Assembly (NCBI RefSeq): GCF_900105995.1
Contig: NZ_LT629785.1
Span: forward strand, 682,001 to 746,000
Reading direction: 5' to 3'
Length of the DNA: 64,000 bases
Origin: Pseudomonas pohangensis
GTDB lineage: Bacteria > Pseudomonadota > Gammaproteobacteria > Pseudomonadales > Pseudomonadaceae
Numbering within the stretch: the first letter of the stretch is position 1; each line of letters starts with the position of its first letter. The position numbers and the translations under genes were made by a program. Below, one piece after another: positions 51,770 through 61,400 of this stretch. The notes under the pieces are model-generated. The model was not told the origin of the DNA. It saw only the letters and a list, made by a program, of their open reading frames with translations, and ran no database searches.

Positions 51770-53248
51770 ATGCCTTTTGACGCTACTTATGCGCTGCCCG
51801 GTTTGCTGGGACTGTTGGCCGGTGCCCTGCCTCTGCTGGCCTGGCTGTGGTCGCTGCAGCAGCGTAAGGCAGCCCTGGAAGGTGAGTGCCAGCTGCAGGA
51901 AGAGCGGCTGCAGAGTAGTCAGACGGCGCTGCAGGAGCTGACGCTGGACCTGCACCGGCAGGTTGCCGAAGTGCGCAGCCTGAACCAGCACAATGCCAGT
52001 CTGCAAGCCGAGCTGGCAGGTGCCAGGCGGGAAAATCAATTGCATGCCATCGAGCGGCAGACGGCACGTGAAGCGGCACAGATTCAGCAGGCTGAAGGCG
52101 AGCGGCGCCAGGCCGAATTGCGTCGCCTGGACAGCGAGCGGGCGGCGCTGGTGGCCGAACTGCGCGAACAGCAGGAATCCCACCAGCAACGCCTGGCCGA
52201 CCTGCAGGGCGCGCGCGATGACCTGCGCGCACAGTTCGCCGAGCTGGCCGGGAAGATTTTTGACGAGCGCGAGGCGCGTTTCGCCCAGACCAGTCAGGAG
52301 CGCCTCGGCCAGCTGCTCGACCCGCTCAAGGAGCGCATCCAGGCATTCGAGAAGCGTGTGGATGAAAGCTATCAGCAGGAAGCCCGCGAGCGCTTCTCGC
52401 TGGGCAAGGAGCTGGAACGCCTGCAGCAACTCAACCAGCGCCTGGGCGACGAGGCGACCAACCTGACCCGTGCGCTCAAGGGCCAGAAGACCCAGGGCAA
52501 CTGGGGCGAGCTGGTGCTGGAGCGCGTGCTGGAAAGTGCCGGGCTGGAGAAGGGGCGCGAGTACCAGACCCAGGTCAGCCTGAAAGGCGCCGATGGCGAG
52601 CGCTTTCAGCCGGACGTGCTGATCCAGCTACCCGGCGACAAGCAGGTGATCGTCGATGCCAAGGTCAGCCTGACCGCCTGGCAGCAATTCATCGCCGCCG
52701 ATGACGAGGTGCTGCGCCAGCAGGCGTTGAAGCAGCACCTGCTGTCCTTGCGTACTCATCTCAAGGGCCTGTCGGGCAAGGACTACCAGCGTCTGGACGG
52801 CCTGCACAGCCTGGACTTCGTGCTGCTCTTCGTGCCGATCGAGGCGGCCTTTGCCGCGGCCCTGCAGGCCGAGCCCGGGCTGTTTCAGGAGGCGTTCGAG
52901 AAGCATGTGGTGATCGTCAGTCCGACCACTTTGCTGGCCACCCTGCAGGTGGTCGACAGCCTCTGGCGCCAGGAACGGCAGAGCCAGAATGCGCGCGACA
53001 TTGCCGAGCGCGCCGGCCAGCTGTATGACAAGTTCGTGGCCTTTGTCGCTGATCTGGATGAGGTCGGCAGCCGCCTGCAGCAACTCGACAAGGCCTATGC
53101 CGCCGCGCGCAACAAGCTGGTGGAGGGCCGTGGCAATCTGGTCGGGCGGGTGGAAAACCTCAAGCTGCTGGGTGCCCGCGCCAGCAAGAGCCTGCCCGAT
53201 GCCTTGCTGGAGCTGTCTGCCGGGGCGCCAGCGCTGGACGAAGAATAA
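51770..53248 (+). CDS. rmuC: DNA recombination protein RmuC
   Basis: 492 aa. One N-terminal membrane helix (about 5-25) is followed by a long coiled coil (about 30-190), then the RmuC nuclease-like domain (about 210-440), with TRALKGQKTQGNWGELVLERVLESAGL, RFQPDVLIQLPGDKQVIVDAKVSL and FVPIEAAFAAAL. The D-x-E-x-K-like elements (PDVLIQLP...VDAKV) fit a restriction-endonuclease-like fold. RmuC limits DNA inversions and rearrangements. The upstream origin-like stretch, about 110 bp away, must also contain its promoter. Confidence 0.95.
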   Translation: MPFDATYALPGLLGLLAGALPLLAWLWSLQQRKAALEGECQLQEERLQSSQTALQELTLDLHRQVAEVRSLNQHNASLQAELAGARRENQLHAIERQTAREAAQIQQAEGERRQAELRRLDSERAALVAELREQQESHQQRLADLQGARDDLRAQFAELAGKIFDEREARFAQTSQERLGQLLDPLKERIQAFEKRVDESYQQEARERFSLGKELERLQQLNQRLGDEATNLTRALKGQKTQGNWGELVLERVLESAGLEKGREYQTQVSLKGADGERFQPDVLIQLPGDKQVIVDAKVSLTAWQQFIAADDEVLRQQALKQHLLSLRTHLKGLSGKDYQRLDGLHSLDFVLLFVPIEAAFAAALQAEPGLFQEAFEKHVVIVSPTTLLATLQVVDSLWRQERQSQNARDIAERAGQLYDKFVAFVADLDEVGSRLQQLDKAYAAARNKLVEGRGNLVGRVENLKLLGARASKSLPDALLELSAGAPALDEE

Positions 53249-53314
53249 CCGGGGCGGTCAGCTTCTGCCCGGCAGCGTGTTAGATTGGCGGCCTTCAGGC
53301 AAAGGATACAGGCC

Positions 53315-54418
53315 ATGCAACAACCTACAGAGCGTCAGTGGCAGGCAGATGCCATCCGCTTGATCGAGGCAGACTTCAATCGTTCGGCCGATACCCATCT
53401 GATTCCGCTGAGCCTGCCCGGTTACCCGGATATCGATGTGTATCTGAAGGATGAGTCGAGTCATCCGACCGGCAGTCTCAAGCACCGTCTGGCGCGCTCA
53501 CTATTTCTCTACGCGCTGGTCAATGGCCGTCTGGCTGCAGGGCGACCGGTGATCGAGGCCTCGAGCGGCTCGACGGCAGTTTCCGAAGCCTATTTTGCCC
53601 GCTTGCTGGGTTTGCCTTTCATTGCCGTGATGCCGGCCTCGACTTCGCCGGACAAGCTTGCCGCGATCAATTTCTATGGCGGTCAATGCCATCTGGTCGA
53701 TGACCCGGCCACCATCCACGAAAACTCCGTGCGCCTGGCGCTGGAGACCGGTGGATATTTCATGGACCAGTTCACCAATGCCGAACGGGCTACCGACTGG
53801 CGGGCCAATAACAATATTGCCGAGTCGATCTTCCAGCAGCTGCGCTACGAGCGCCATCCGCAGCCGGCCTGGCTGGTCTGCAGTCCCGGCACCGGTGGCA
53901 CTTCAGCCACCCTCGGGCGTTATGTGCGTTACCGTCGGCATGCCAGCCAGGTACTGTGCGTCGATCCGGAATTTTCGGTGTTCTTTGACGTGTTCGCCGC
54001 CCATAAGGCCGGGCAGGGCCGGCCGGATATCTCGATCGGCAAGGGTTCGCGTATCGAGGGTATCGGCCGCCCGCGGGATGCCGCGAGCTTCCTGCCGGAA
54101 TGTATCGACAGCATGCTGCGGGTGCCGGATGCCTTGAGTCTGGCGGCCATGCGATACGTCAGCGCGCGCCTGGGCCGGCGCGTCGGCGGCTCCACCGGCA
54201 GCAACTTCATCGGCGTGCTGTGGGCGGCCCGCCGCATGCGTGCAGCCGGGCAGTCCGGTTCGATCGTCAGCATTCTTTGCGATGGCGGCGAGCGCTATGC
54301 ACACAGTTACTACAACCCGGACTGGTATGTGCAGAGCGGTATCGACGTGGCGCTCAGCGACCAGCAGATCCGCAGTGCGGCGGAGGGCGGCCAGCTGCCG
54401 GCGCTGGACTACAGATAA
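53315..54418 (+). CDS. PLP-dependent cysteine-synthase-like enzyme
   Basis: 367 aa from the ATG at 53315 (AAAGGA upstream). It is a fold type II PLP enzyme: Lys56 in HPTGSLKHR binds PLP, ASSGSTAVSEA (about 90-100) is the substrate loop, and GTGGTSATLGRY (about 193-204) holds the phosphate. Family members make cysteine from O-acetylserine or act as cysteine desulfhydrases and cystathionine synthases. The long C-terminal part (GRRVGGSTGSNFIG) separates this subgroup from CysK/CysM. A decayed second copy of its 3' end lies at 56138-56326. Confidence 0.9.
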   Translation: MQQPTERQWQADAIRLIEADFNRSADTHLIPLSLPGYPDIDVYLKDESSHPTGSLKHRLARSLFLYALVNGRLAAGRPVIEASSGSTAVSEAYFARLLGLPFIAVMPASTSPDKLAAINFYGGQCHLVDDPATIHENSVRLALETGGYFMDQFTNAERATDWRANNNIAESIFQQLRYERHPQPAWLVCSPGTGGTSATLGRYVRYRRHASQVLCVDPEFSVFFDVFAAHKAGQGRPDISIGKGSRIEGIGRPRDAASFLPECIDSMLRVPDALSLAAMRYVSARLGRRVGGSTGSNFIGVLWAARRMRAAGQSGSIVSILCDGGERYAHSYYNPDWYVQSGIDVALSDQQIRSAAEGGQLPALDYR

Positions 54419-54434
54419 GGCACCGGCAGGCTGG

Positions 54435-54950
54435 CTAGACTTTGGCCTGCTGCTGGTAGGCACCGGCAGAGTAGGTCAGCTCGTAACTGTGGCTGTAGAT
54501 CTCCAGGATGACGCCGAACGGATCTTCCATGTAGACCATGCGGAACGGCTTCTCGCCGGGGAAGTACTCGCGCACCGGCATGCGCTGCTTGCCACCGGCC
54601 GCGACAATTTTCGCCGCCAGGCCTTCCACGTCCGGGTCCTGCACGCAGAAGTGGAACACGCCGCTTTTCCAGTATTCGAAGTTGTTCTGCGGCTTTTCGG
54701 CATTGCGGAACTCGAAAATTTCCACGCCGATGCGGTCGCCGGTAGACAGGTGGGCTATACGCAGCGAACCCCAGCCGGCACCGAACACATCGGTGCACAT
54801 CACACCGATGGCCGAGTCATCCTCGCTGATGCTGGTCGCCGGCATGATCAGATACCAGCCCATGACTTCGGTGTAGAACTTGACGGCGGCATCCAGGTCG
54901 GTGACCGACAGGCCTATATGGGAAAAGCTGCGTGGATAGACGTTAGACAT
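54435..54950 (-). CDS. VOC (glyoxalase/dioxygenase fold) protein
   Basis: 171 aa. Two VOC beta-alpha-beta-beta-beta units: FSHIGLSVTDLDAAVKFY with the first His (about 11) and GVFHFCVQDPDVEGLA (His about 100), closing with VILEIYSHSYE (Glu about 150), the positions of the metal ligands. Substrate unknown; dioxygenase, glyoxalase or resistance functions are all possible. It is divergent from a LysR gene, 95 nt away, which is the classic arrangement for LysR control. Confidence 0.8.
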   Translation of the reverse strand: MSNVYPRSFSHIGLSVTDLDAAVKFYTEVMGWYLIMPATSISEDDSAIGVMCTDVFGAGWGSLRIAHLSTGDRIGVEIFEFRNAEKPQNNFEYWKSGVFHFCVQDPDVEGLAAKIVAAGGKQRMPVREYFPGEKPFRMVYMEDPFGVILEIYSHSYELTYSAGAYQQQAKV

Positions 54951-54998
54951 GAGTTCAATCTCTGATGGCTTGGGAGTGGCCAGTCTGGGGGAGTAAAG

Positions 54999-55027
54999 CC
55001 ATAATGAAAATAAGCGTGATGTTATGG
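54999..55027. promoter_or_regulatory. Candidate LysR-regulator operator
   Basis: CCATAA and TTATGG form the ends of a 29-nt AT-rich interrupted palindrome (54999-55004 and 55022-55027) in the gap between the VOC and LysR genes. It contains T-N11-A spacings expected for a LysR-type site. Confidence 0.45.
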
Positions 55028-55045
55028 TTTTGATAAGAGATTGTT

Positions 55046-55921
55046 ATGCTTAATCCGCAATGGCTGCGCAGCTTCGCCGCTCTCGCCGAACTGGGAAATT
55101 TTACCCGTACCGCCGAGCGCCTTGATCTTACCCAGGCCGCTGTCAGCCAGCATGTGCAGCGTCTGGAGGAGCGCCTGGGCCCGCTACTGATTCGCCGCCC
55201 GCGGCAGCTGGAGCTGACTCCTGCCGGCAAGGCCCTGCTGGCCTATTGCGCAGACGTTGCTGGCGCCGACCAGCGCCTGCAGCAACGCTTGTCGGCGGCT
55301 GAAACCACCCGGGGCGAGGTAAGCCTGATCAGTCCGGGCAGTATTGGTCTGGCTCTCTATCCGCAACTGTTGCAGCTGCAGCAGGCCTACCCCGGACTGA
55401 GTATCCGCCATCGCTTTGCCCCGGATCAGGAGGTGCTCGATGCGGTGCTGGAGAACCGCTTCGAGCTGGGTCTGGTCACACTGCGACCGGATGATCAGCG
55501 CCTGAGTGTCAGTCGTTTTGCCGCCGAGCCACTGGAGCTGGTCGCACCTGCGGGCGTGGCCATCCGCAGCTGGACTGATCTGCAGCAACTGGGCTTCATT
55601 GATCATCCGGATGGCCAGGCGATGGCCAGCCGCTTGCTCAGCCGGCGCTTTCCGGACGAGCCCGGTGTGCGCAGTTTGCCGTGCAAGGGCTACATCAACC
55701 AGATCAGCCTGATTCTCGAACCGGTAGCCGGCGGACTCGGTTTCACCATCATTCCACGTTACGCACGCCTGGCATTTACCCGGCCGGATGCAATTCAGGT
55801 CATTAGCGGCGAACCCGAAGTGGTCGATACCTTGTGGTTGCTGCACCGCGCCGAATGGCCATTGTCGGCACGTGCTGAGCTGGTGTTGCAACACCTCCGG
55901 CCCGGCTTTGCCGGCCCGTGA
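55046..55921 (+). CDS. LysR-family transcriptional regulator
   Basis: 291 aa. The winged helix-turn-helix at about 3-62 reads LRSFAALAELGNFTRTAERLDLTQAAVSQHVQRLEE. The effector-binding domain (about 90-290) has the usual SLISPGSIGLALYPQLL entry and VAGGLGFTIIPRYA near 235-250. It probably controls the divergent VOC gene and itself through the site at 54999-55027. The inducer is unknown. Confidence 0.92.
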   Translation: MLNPQWLRSFAALAELGNFTRTAERLDLTQAAVSQHVQRLEERLGPLLIRRPRQLELTPAGKALLAYCADVAGADQRLQQRLSAAETTRGEVSLISPGSIGLALYPQLLQLQQAYPGLSIRHRFAPDQEVLDAVLENRFELGLVTLRPDDQRLSVSRFAAEPLELVAPAGVAIRSWTDLQQLGFIDHPDGQAMASRLLSRRFPDEPGVRSLPCKGYINQISLILEPVAGGLGFTIIPRYARLAFTRPDAIQVISGEPEVVDTLWLLHRAEWPLSARAELVLQHLRPGFAGP

Positions 55922-56014
55922 GCAGGTCCGCAGCGTGCTGGCTGTGTGGCTTTGCCGCCTGCTTCGTCTTGGGGCGGGCAGGCCGAAGTTGCTGCTGCAG
56001 TAATGCCGCTGCGC

Positions 56015-56113
56015 TCAACCGGCCAGATGGCTGTTGATCAGCGCCCTGAGCGCGGCCGGTTTCACCGGTTTTGGCAGGTATCCGAGATTGGCGGCGTGGA
56101 CTTCTTCGACCAG
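56015..56113 (-). pseudogene. Response-regulator receiver-domain remnant
   Basis: About 33 codons (minus strand) read VHLVEEVHAANLGYLPKPVKPAALRALINSHLAG (split here at LGYLPKP). The Lys-Pro pair and PAALRALI are the last helix of receiver domains, as at the C-terminal end of hybrid sensor kinases. No Asp, Thr or kinase sequence remains upstream, because the homology stops where the decayed cysteine-synthase copy begins. It is a decayed 3' fragment. Confidence 0.6.
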
Positions 56114-56137
56114 GTGCACGCCAGCCGATTGCTGTAA

Positions 56138-56326
56138 GCCGCCGAACACATCCGCGCAGCCGGGCAGTCCGGTTCGATCGACAGCAACCATTGTGATGGC
56201 GTTTATTGCTATGCGGCAGTAACTATAACCCGCAGCGCTATCGCAGTACGGCAAAGCTATGACTGCCATTGAGCCGTTGGTTCTAACAGCGGCAGAGGGC
56301 AGCAATCTGTCTGCGCTCTACCGGGT
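56138..56326 (+). pseudogene. Decayed second copy of the cysteine-synthase-like gene (3' end)
   Basis: From 56138, the sequence aligns to codons of the intact gene near 54222-54415. A 25-nt identical run is at 56156-56180 and 54242-54266 (RAAGQSGSI). It continues as CDG...YA and, after a one-base deletion near 56212, as NYNPQRY (intact: YYNPDWY). Later it reads EPLVLTAAEGSNLSALYR, matching DQQIRSAAEGGQLPALDYR of the intact end. An upstream stop and two frame changes make it non-functional. About 190 bp are recognisable. Confidence 0.75.
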
Positions 56327-56396
56327 TCAAGTCCTGGAGAAGGCTGCTTGGGATGGTCGTCGAGTCGATTCCGCTAAAGCTATTCGTGAGTATGGG

Positions 56397-58403
56397 TCAA
56401 TGGCGGCGGCGAAGAATCACTAGATCCTGATTGGCGGCAATTGCTTCGATAATGTCCAGAACATCAAACCAGCCCCCCCAGCGTGACAGCACGTAGTCGT
56501 GAGAATGCATCACGTTGGCATAGAGCGAATTGGCAATGTCAGCAGCTTCAGGATCGCAGGGCAGCCCCTGCGGCACTATGCCATGCCGCTGTTCAGCCTG
56601 CAGTTGGTCTGTGGTTGTTCGGTATAGCGCCTTTTGCGCCCGACCGTTGACCGACATCAGTAACAGTCCTCCAGGAATGACAATGCGTTGCAGTTCTGCC
56701 AGCCAGGCATCCTGCAGGCGTTCGTCAAAGCGGTTCATTGCTGCCAGTCCGATTACCAGGTCAAAGCTGTCATTGGCAAAAGGGCTTGGAGGGTTGTGAG
56801 AAGTCAGCTGGAAGCGCGCTTTCTGGATGCCTTGCGCACAACTCTGGATATTCTCCAAAGCCATATCTGCGCCGCAGACATGGGTATTGAACTGAGCCAG
56901 GTAGCGGGTCAGGCGACCTGCACCACAGTTCCAATCAAGTATTGCGCTGAACGAGGAGAGCGGTCGGTCAAAACGCTCAAGCAGTAACTGCTCGATGCGT
57001 TTGACAATAGTGGCGCCGCCGAGTCTGAAGTGCAGGGGGTTATCTGAGCCGGTGCTCTGCTCAATGAGCAGAGGCGATGGCAAGGGCAGCTCCAGATGCG
57101 GGTCGGCGATGTACCAGGCATTTCGGTAACTGTGCCGGTGTTCGCCGAACTGGCTGGTGAGATTGAAGCGTATAAATCCGTTCTGATAAGGGCTTTGGCC
57201 ATCCCTGATCCGGTATTTACAGCGGAAACGTGCAGCGCCTGCATTGGGGATAAGGCCGAAAGGAACCAGAAGGTCAGGGGATGTCATGGGCCAATCGATC
57301 TCGTCGAAATCCACGCCGTTTAGCAGGAAGCGCAGGTTGCTTGGCTGATCCCAGACGCTCAGCGCCCAGCCTTCGATTGTTACTTCCTGCGCTGTTACGT
57401 TGACATGTCCTGGCATCCAGCACATGTATCTGGCAGCACCAAGTTGCATGTCGGCCTGGTAAATATCAGTCGAGGCGGCCAGAGCAGTCTGGTTTGAAAC
57501 ACTTGCGCAATCGCCACCGACTTTCCAGTTGCGGTCATAGGCCAGATAGCGAGGCAGGTATTCCTCAAAGCTCCAGAGGTTGTTGTACCAGTTGAATCTG
57601 AAGCCGGGGCTGCAATATTCAAGCTCTAGTGCCTGAGCCACCAGAGGGTGGATGGGCACCTGTACGGAACCCATCCCCGGGAAAGTGGCAAGTTCCGCCT
57701 CTATCCTTGCTAGACCGGCGGAAAGCTCGCCACCAAGGATCGGTAAGGCTGCCTGATAGAGTCGCTTTCCCAGTACGCCAATAGCTTCGCTGGATACGTG
57801 GCCGGTAGTCCAGAACACATGTTTGCGCCGGAAATTATCCAGCACATAATCGCCGATGATCACGTCGCAGGCCTTATCGTGGCGGCGTATTCTCTCGATA
57901 TCGCATTGCAGGCGTTGCTGCAGGTCAGGCATGCGTTCTGTTGACAGTTGCATGTAGACGCGGGTAGCCCGTTCACTTTGCAATCCGCTTGCTGCCACTT
58001 CAAGTCCGATGGCGTCTCCGTAGGGGTAGCGTCCCCAGACAAAGTCTGGCTCCTGTTGCATGCGAGTCTCGACGCAATCAAATGGCCACAGGCAAAACAT
58101 CATGAAGGTGGGAAATATCAGCCGTGGACAATCCATGGGGATCGCCTGGCGCAGCATGTCACGAACAGGCAGGTGCTCTTCGCTGTCATATTGCTCCAGA
58201 TAAAGTATGCATCTACCAAGCTGCTCTGCAGTGGGGAGGACGCGCATCTGCCCGGGTATCTGGTGGTTGAGCACGCAGGCGTAAGTTCGCCCGTTTGGCG
58301 ATGAGTCAGTTGCGGCAAGCTGACTGGCCAGAAAGGTAGTCTGGCAATTCCCGTAGAGTATTATCAGTTCGGCATCGGGTTCAGAACTTCCATATATATG
58401 CAT
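56397..58403 (-). CDS. WcbI-type glycan enzyme fused to a SAM methyltransferase
   Basis: 668 aa from the ATG at 58403 (GGAAG ribosome site; the frame continues to 58442). The N-terminal domain (about 8-270) has the GNCQ motif (18-21), then HQIPGQMR and FPTFMMFCLWPF, matching WcbI, a capsule/polysaccharide biosynthesis enzyme. The middle (about 320-445) is beta-rich (VNVTAQEVTIEGWALSV). The C-terminal domain (about 475-620) is a class I methyltransferase with LDWNCGAGRL and FDLVIGLAAMNRF. It is the last gene of the leftward glycan cluster, 51 nt after the giant gene. Confidence 0.75.
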   Translation of the reverse strand: MHIYGSSEPDAELIILYGNCQTTFLASQLAATDSSPNGRTYACVLNHQIPGQMRVLPTAEQLGRCILYLEQYDSEEHLPVRDMLRQAIPMDCPRLIFPTFMMFCLWPFDCVETRMQQEPDFVWGRYPYGDAIGLEVAASGLQSERATRVYMQLSTERMPDLQQRLQCDIERIRRHDKACDVIIGDYVLDNFRRKHVFWTTGHVSSEAIGVLGKRLYQAALPILGGELSAGLARIEAELATFPGMGSVQVPIHPLVAQALELEYCSPGFRFNWYNNLWSFEEYLPRYLAYDRNWKVGGDCASVSNQTALAASTDIYQADMQLGAARYMCWMPGHVNVTAQEVTIEGWALSVWDQPSNLRFLLNGVDFDEIDWPMTSPDLLVPFGLIPNAGAARFRCKYRIRDGQSPYQNGFIRFNLTSQFGEHRHSYRNAWYIADPHLELPLPSPLLIEQSTGSDNPLHFRLGGATIVKRIEQLLLERFDRPLSSFSAILDWNCGAGRLTRYLAQFNTHVCGADMALENIQSCAQGIQKARFQLTSHNPPSPFANDSFDLVIGLAAMNRFDERLQDAWLAELQRIVIPGGLLLMSVNGRAQKALYRTTTDQLQAEQRHGIVPQGLPCDPEAADIANSLYANVMHSHDYVLSRWGGWFDVLDIIEAIAANQDLVILRRRH

Positions 58404-58454
58404 TGGGACTTCCGGTCGGTTCAGATTACGCCTGCAGGTCAACTGCGGGCGTGT

Positions 58455-61400
58455 TCAATCCTTTATGGCTGTGAAAATGGTGAAATCAGAATTGATCAGA
58501 TCCGCGGCCATCAGTTGGTCCTCCTGCATGAAGAAACTCTCGAGCAGGGCCGCGTCCGTTGCGCTTTGCGGGTCAAAATTCTGTGCGATGCCACTTAGTC
58601 CGATATGTAGTAGTGCTCCGCCCAGTTCCTGTTTCTGCAGAATCCTGAAGTGTCTGGCCAGCGTATCGGCAATCTCCGAAGAACGTATGGCTTCGGAAGG
58701 GTCAGCGGCGATAACTTCATCGACGCTGGGGCGCTCTCTGGGGCCCCTGAAAACTCCAGCTGGCGTGTGATTGTAATGGCCGGGCAAACTTTCCAGAAAA
58801 GCGTTTATTTTCTCAAGCTGCATGTCGGTCCACTGGAAACGATCTGGTCCCACGTATTCGTGCAGGTGGAAAATTCCGCCGGGTCTCAGAGCCTGTCTGA
58901 TCTGCTTAAACATGCGGTCAAGGTCGTCGATGTGGTGGATGCAGGAGTAGGCGAAAATCAGGTCGAACTCTGCTTCTGGCAGTTGTAGGCGCTCAAGGTC
59001 GGTTACGTGGTAATGCAGTGACGGCAGATGCATTTGCACACCCAATCGGCGAGCTTCAGCGATGGCGCCGCTGGCGATGTCGTAACCATCAATTCGTTCA
59101 GCCATATGCTCATTCGCCAAGGCACGTTCCAGGCCGCCGAAGCCACAGCCCAGGCTGGCAGCACGTTTGACCGGGAAATGCCAGCCACGTTGCTCGAGGA
59201 ACTGGCGAAGTTGCTGATAGCAGCGCAGATCGGGATTACCTGAGACCTTTCTGTTCAAGCGAGAGATGACCTGAGGGTGCTCGAGCCAGTTCAGCCCCTG
59301 GGTTTCTCTGCGCTCTAGCGGTGGTTGGCTCCAGTGAGTGGAAACCTTCCCGAGGTAATCCAGCCCGGGATTACTTTTGCCATGCGGTAGGGCATCCTGC
59401 AGTAATTGCCAAACGCTGTCGGCAAAGACCTGGGGAGAACAGTCCCGGGTTACGCTCAGCAGGGCCTGCTGACGTAGGTGCAGCCAGAGCACCGGATCAC
59501 TATACAGACGGGCACAGGCTGCGGCGAAACTGTCTGCAGTATCTGCTGCGAGTAGCTGGATGCCTTCGCTCCAGTCGAGTTGTTCTGCAAGCAGCCTGTT
59601 TGCCACGACAGGCAAGCCATTACCGGCGGCTTCGAAAATTTTGAGCGGTATGCCGGCGGAAAAGCGGGTGGGGGCGATGAACAGTCGAGATCGAGCATAA
59701 AACGGGCGAATATCCTCGACTCTTCCATGAAAGCATACCCGTTTGCTTTCCAGACTGCGGCGCAGTGTTGCCGAGCAGGCACCGACGACATCAAGTCGAT
59801 AGGTGTTGCCTAGCAAACGATCAAGCCTGGGCATGACCTCATGCACGAACCAGCGTATCGAGTCAGAATTCGGTGAGTCGTCCTCAGTGAGCCTGCCGAC
59901 AAACAACAGGTCCTGTCGCTCAGTGAAGCTACTTGCGGTGGGTTGCACCGGGAAGCTGTGGCCAAGCACACGTACGTCTTTGTAACCGGCGTGGGTGAAG
60001 TGTGCTGCCTCGGCCTGGTTGACGGTGAGAATGGTCTGCGCAGGGGCAGCCAAGCCGAGTTCTTTGTCTAGTTCGCTTGCTGCCGTCGTCGTAGATTGCC
60101 TTTCTAGCACTCGGTCCTTGATGACTTCCCGTTGGGCAAATATTGCCTCGGCATCGTAGATCAATCTGGTTCGGCCCAGCAGTTCAGAATCATCATCCAG
60201 TGCAGCACGCAGGGCCGCCATGTTGTGCGGACGGCTTATGATTAATGCATCGTAGTAATTCTTGCGACTGCGCAGGAATGTCCCTAAACCAGCCAGACCT
60301 TGTGCGGCAATGATTTCTATTTCGCGTGGCAGGATGGCATAGGCCTCGGCCAGGTCGATGCCGGATGTGGCGGTTGCATAATGGCTGATGAATGCTCCCT
60401 GATCATGCAGAGCTAGCAGCAGCTCGCTTGCACGAGGGTAACCAGAGCCCCAAGACGGTATGGGTAGTTGATCGTCGATAACCAGAATGCGCCCATGCAG
60501 GCTTTTGCGCATACGCGCCTGTAGCAATGAAGAACCGCTGGCCGGGTGAGTATTGGCCAGGACTTCTGCATGGTGATTGACGAAAGTTTTATGGTTTTTT
60601 TGCATGAGCTGCACTGCTGCCTGGCTGCCGTTATCACTACCGTACTCGACGTGCATGATTTCTACGCTGGGCTCATAGATGACTGGGTGACCTGCTTGTC
60701 GCAAGCGCATGCATAGGTCGGATTCCTCGTAGTAAGCCGGCTCGAAAGCCTGGTCAAAACGGCCTACCTGCTCAAACAGTCTGCGCGGCAGCATGAGGAA
60801 AGCGCCGGAGCAATAATCTACTTCGCGGCGGAACTGGAACTCTTTGTCCTGTGGGTCTCGGCCGCGACCGTAACCCTGGCAGCTGCCATCACTCCAGATG
60901 ATGCTGCCGGCTTCTTGCAGTGAGCCGTCGAGCAGAATGATCTTGCCACCAACTGCCCCGGTGTCGGGGCGTTGCTGGAAAACCGCGAGCGCAGCGGAGA
61001 TCGAGCCGGGCTTTACCAGGGTGTCATTGTTCAGGAACAGCAGGTACTGCCCGCAGGCTTTTTCAGAGGCGAGATTGGCTGCTCGCAGGAAGTGCAAATT
61101 ATCTTGCTGCTGGAGTATCCGGCAGCCTTGTAGCCTGTTCAGCAGCGTGACAGTCAGATCACTGGATGCATTGTCGACAATCAGTACTTCGGCTGGAACG
61201 TCGATTGCTTCAGTCAGTGACTGCAGGCAGCGAAAGGTCAGCTGAGCCTGGTTGTGCAGGATTATGATGATCGACAGCAAGGGTTGTTTGGTAGTTGGCA
61301 GTTGCAGGGATTTTCCGCTGTCAAGGAAGGCATGCATTTGCCGCAGACTATCTTGACGAAAGGCCGTCTTGGGGTCGGTCTCTTGCCATGTTTCGAGCAT

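Noticed and set aside
56259..56423. 54-codon plus-strand ORF ending AIREYGSMAAAKNH
   Set aside because: It begins inside the decayed cysteine-synthase copy and overlaps the 3' end of the WcbI-methyltransferase gene. I could not tie its last 30 residues to any family, so it is treated as part of the decay zone.
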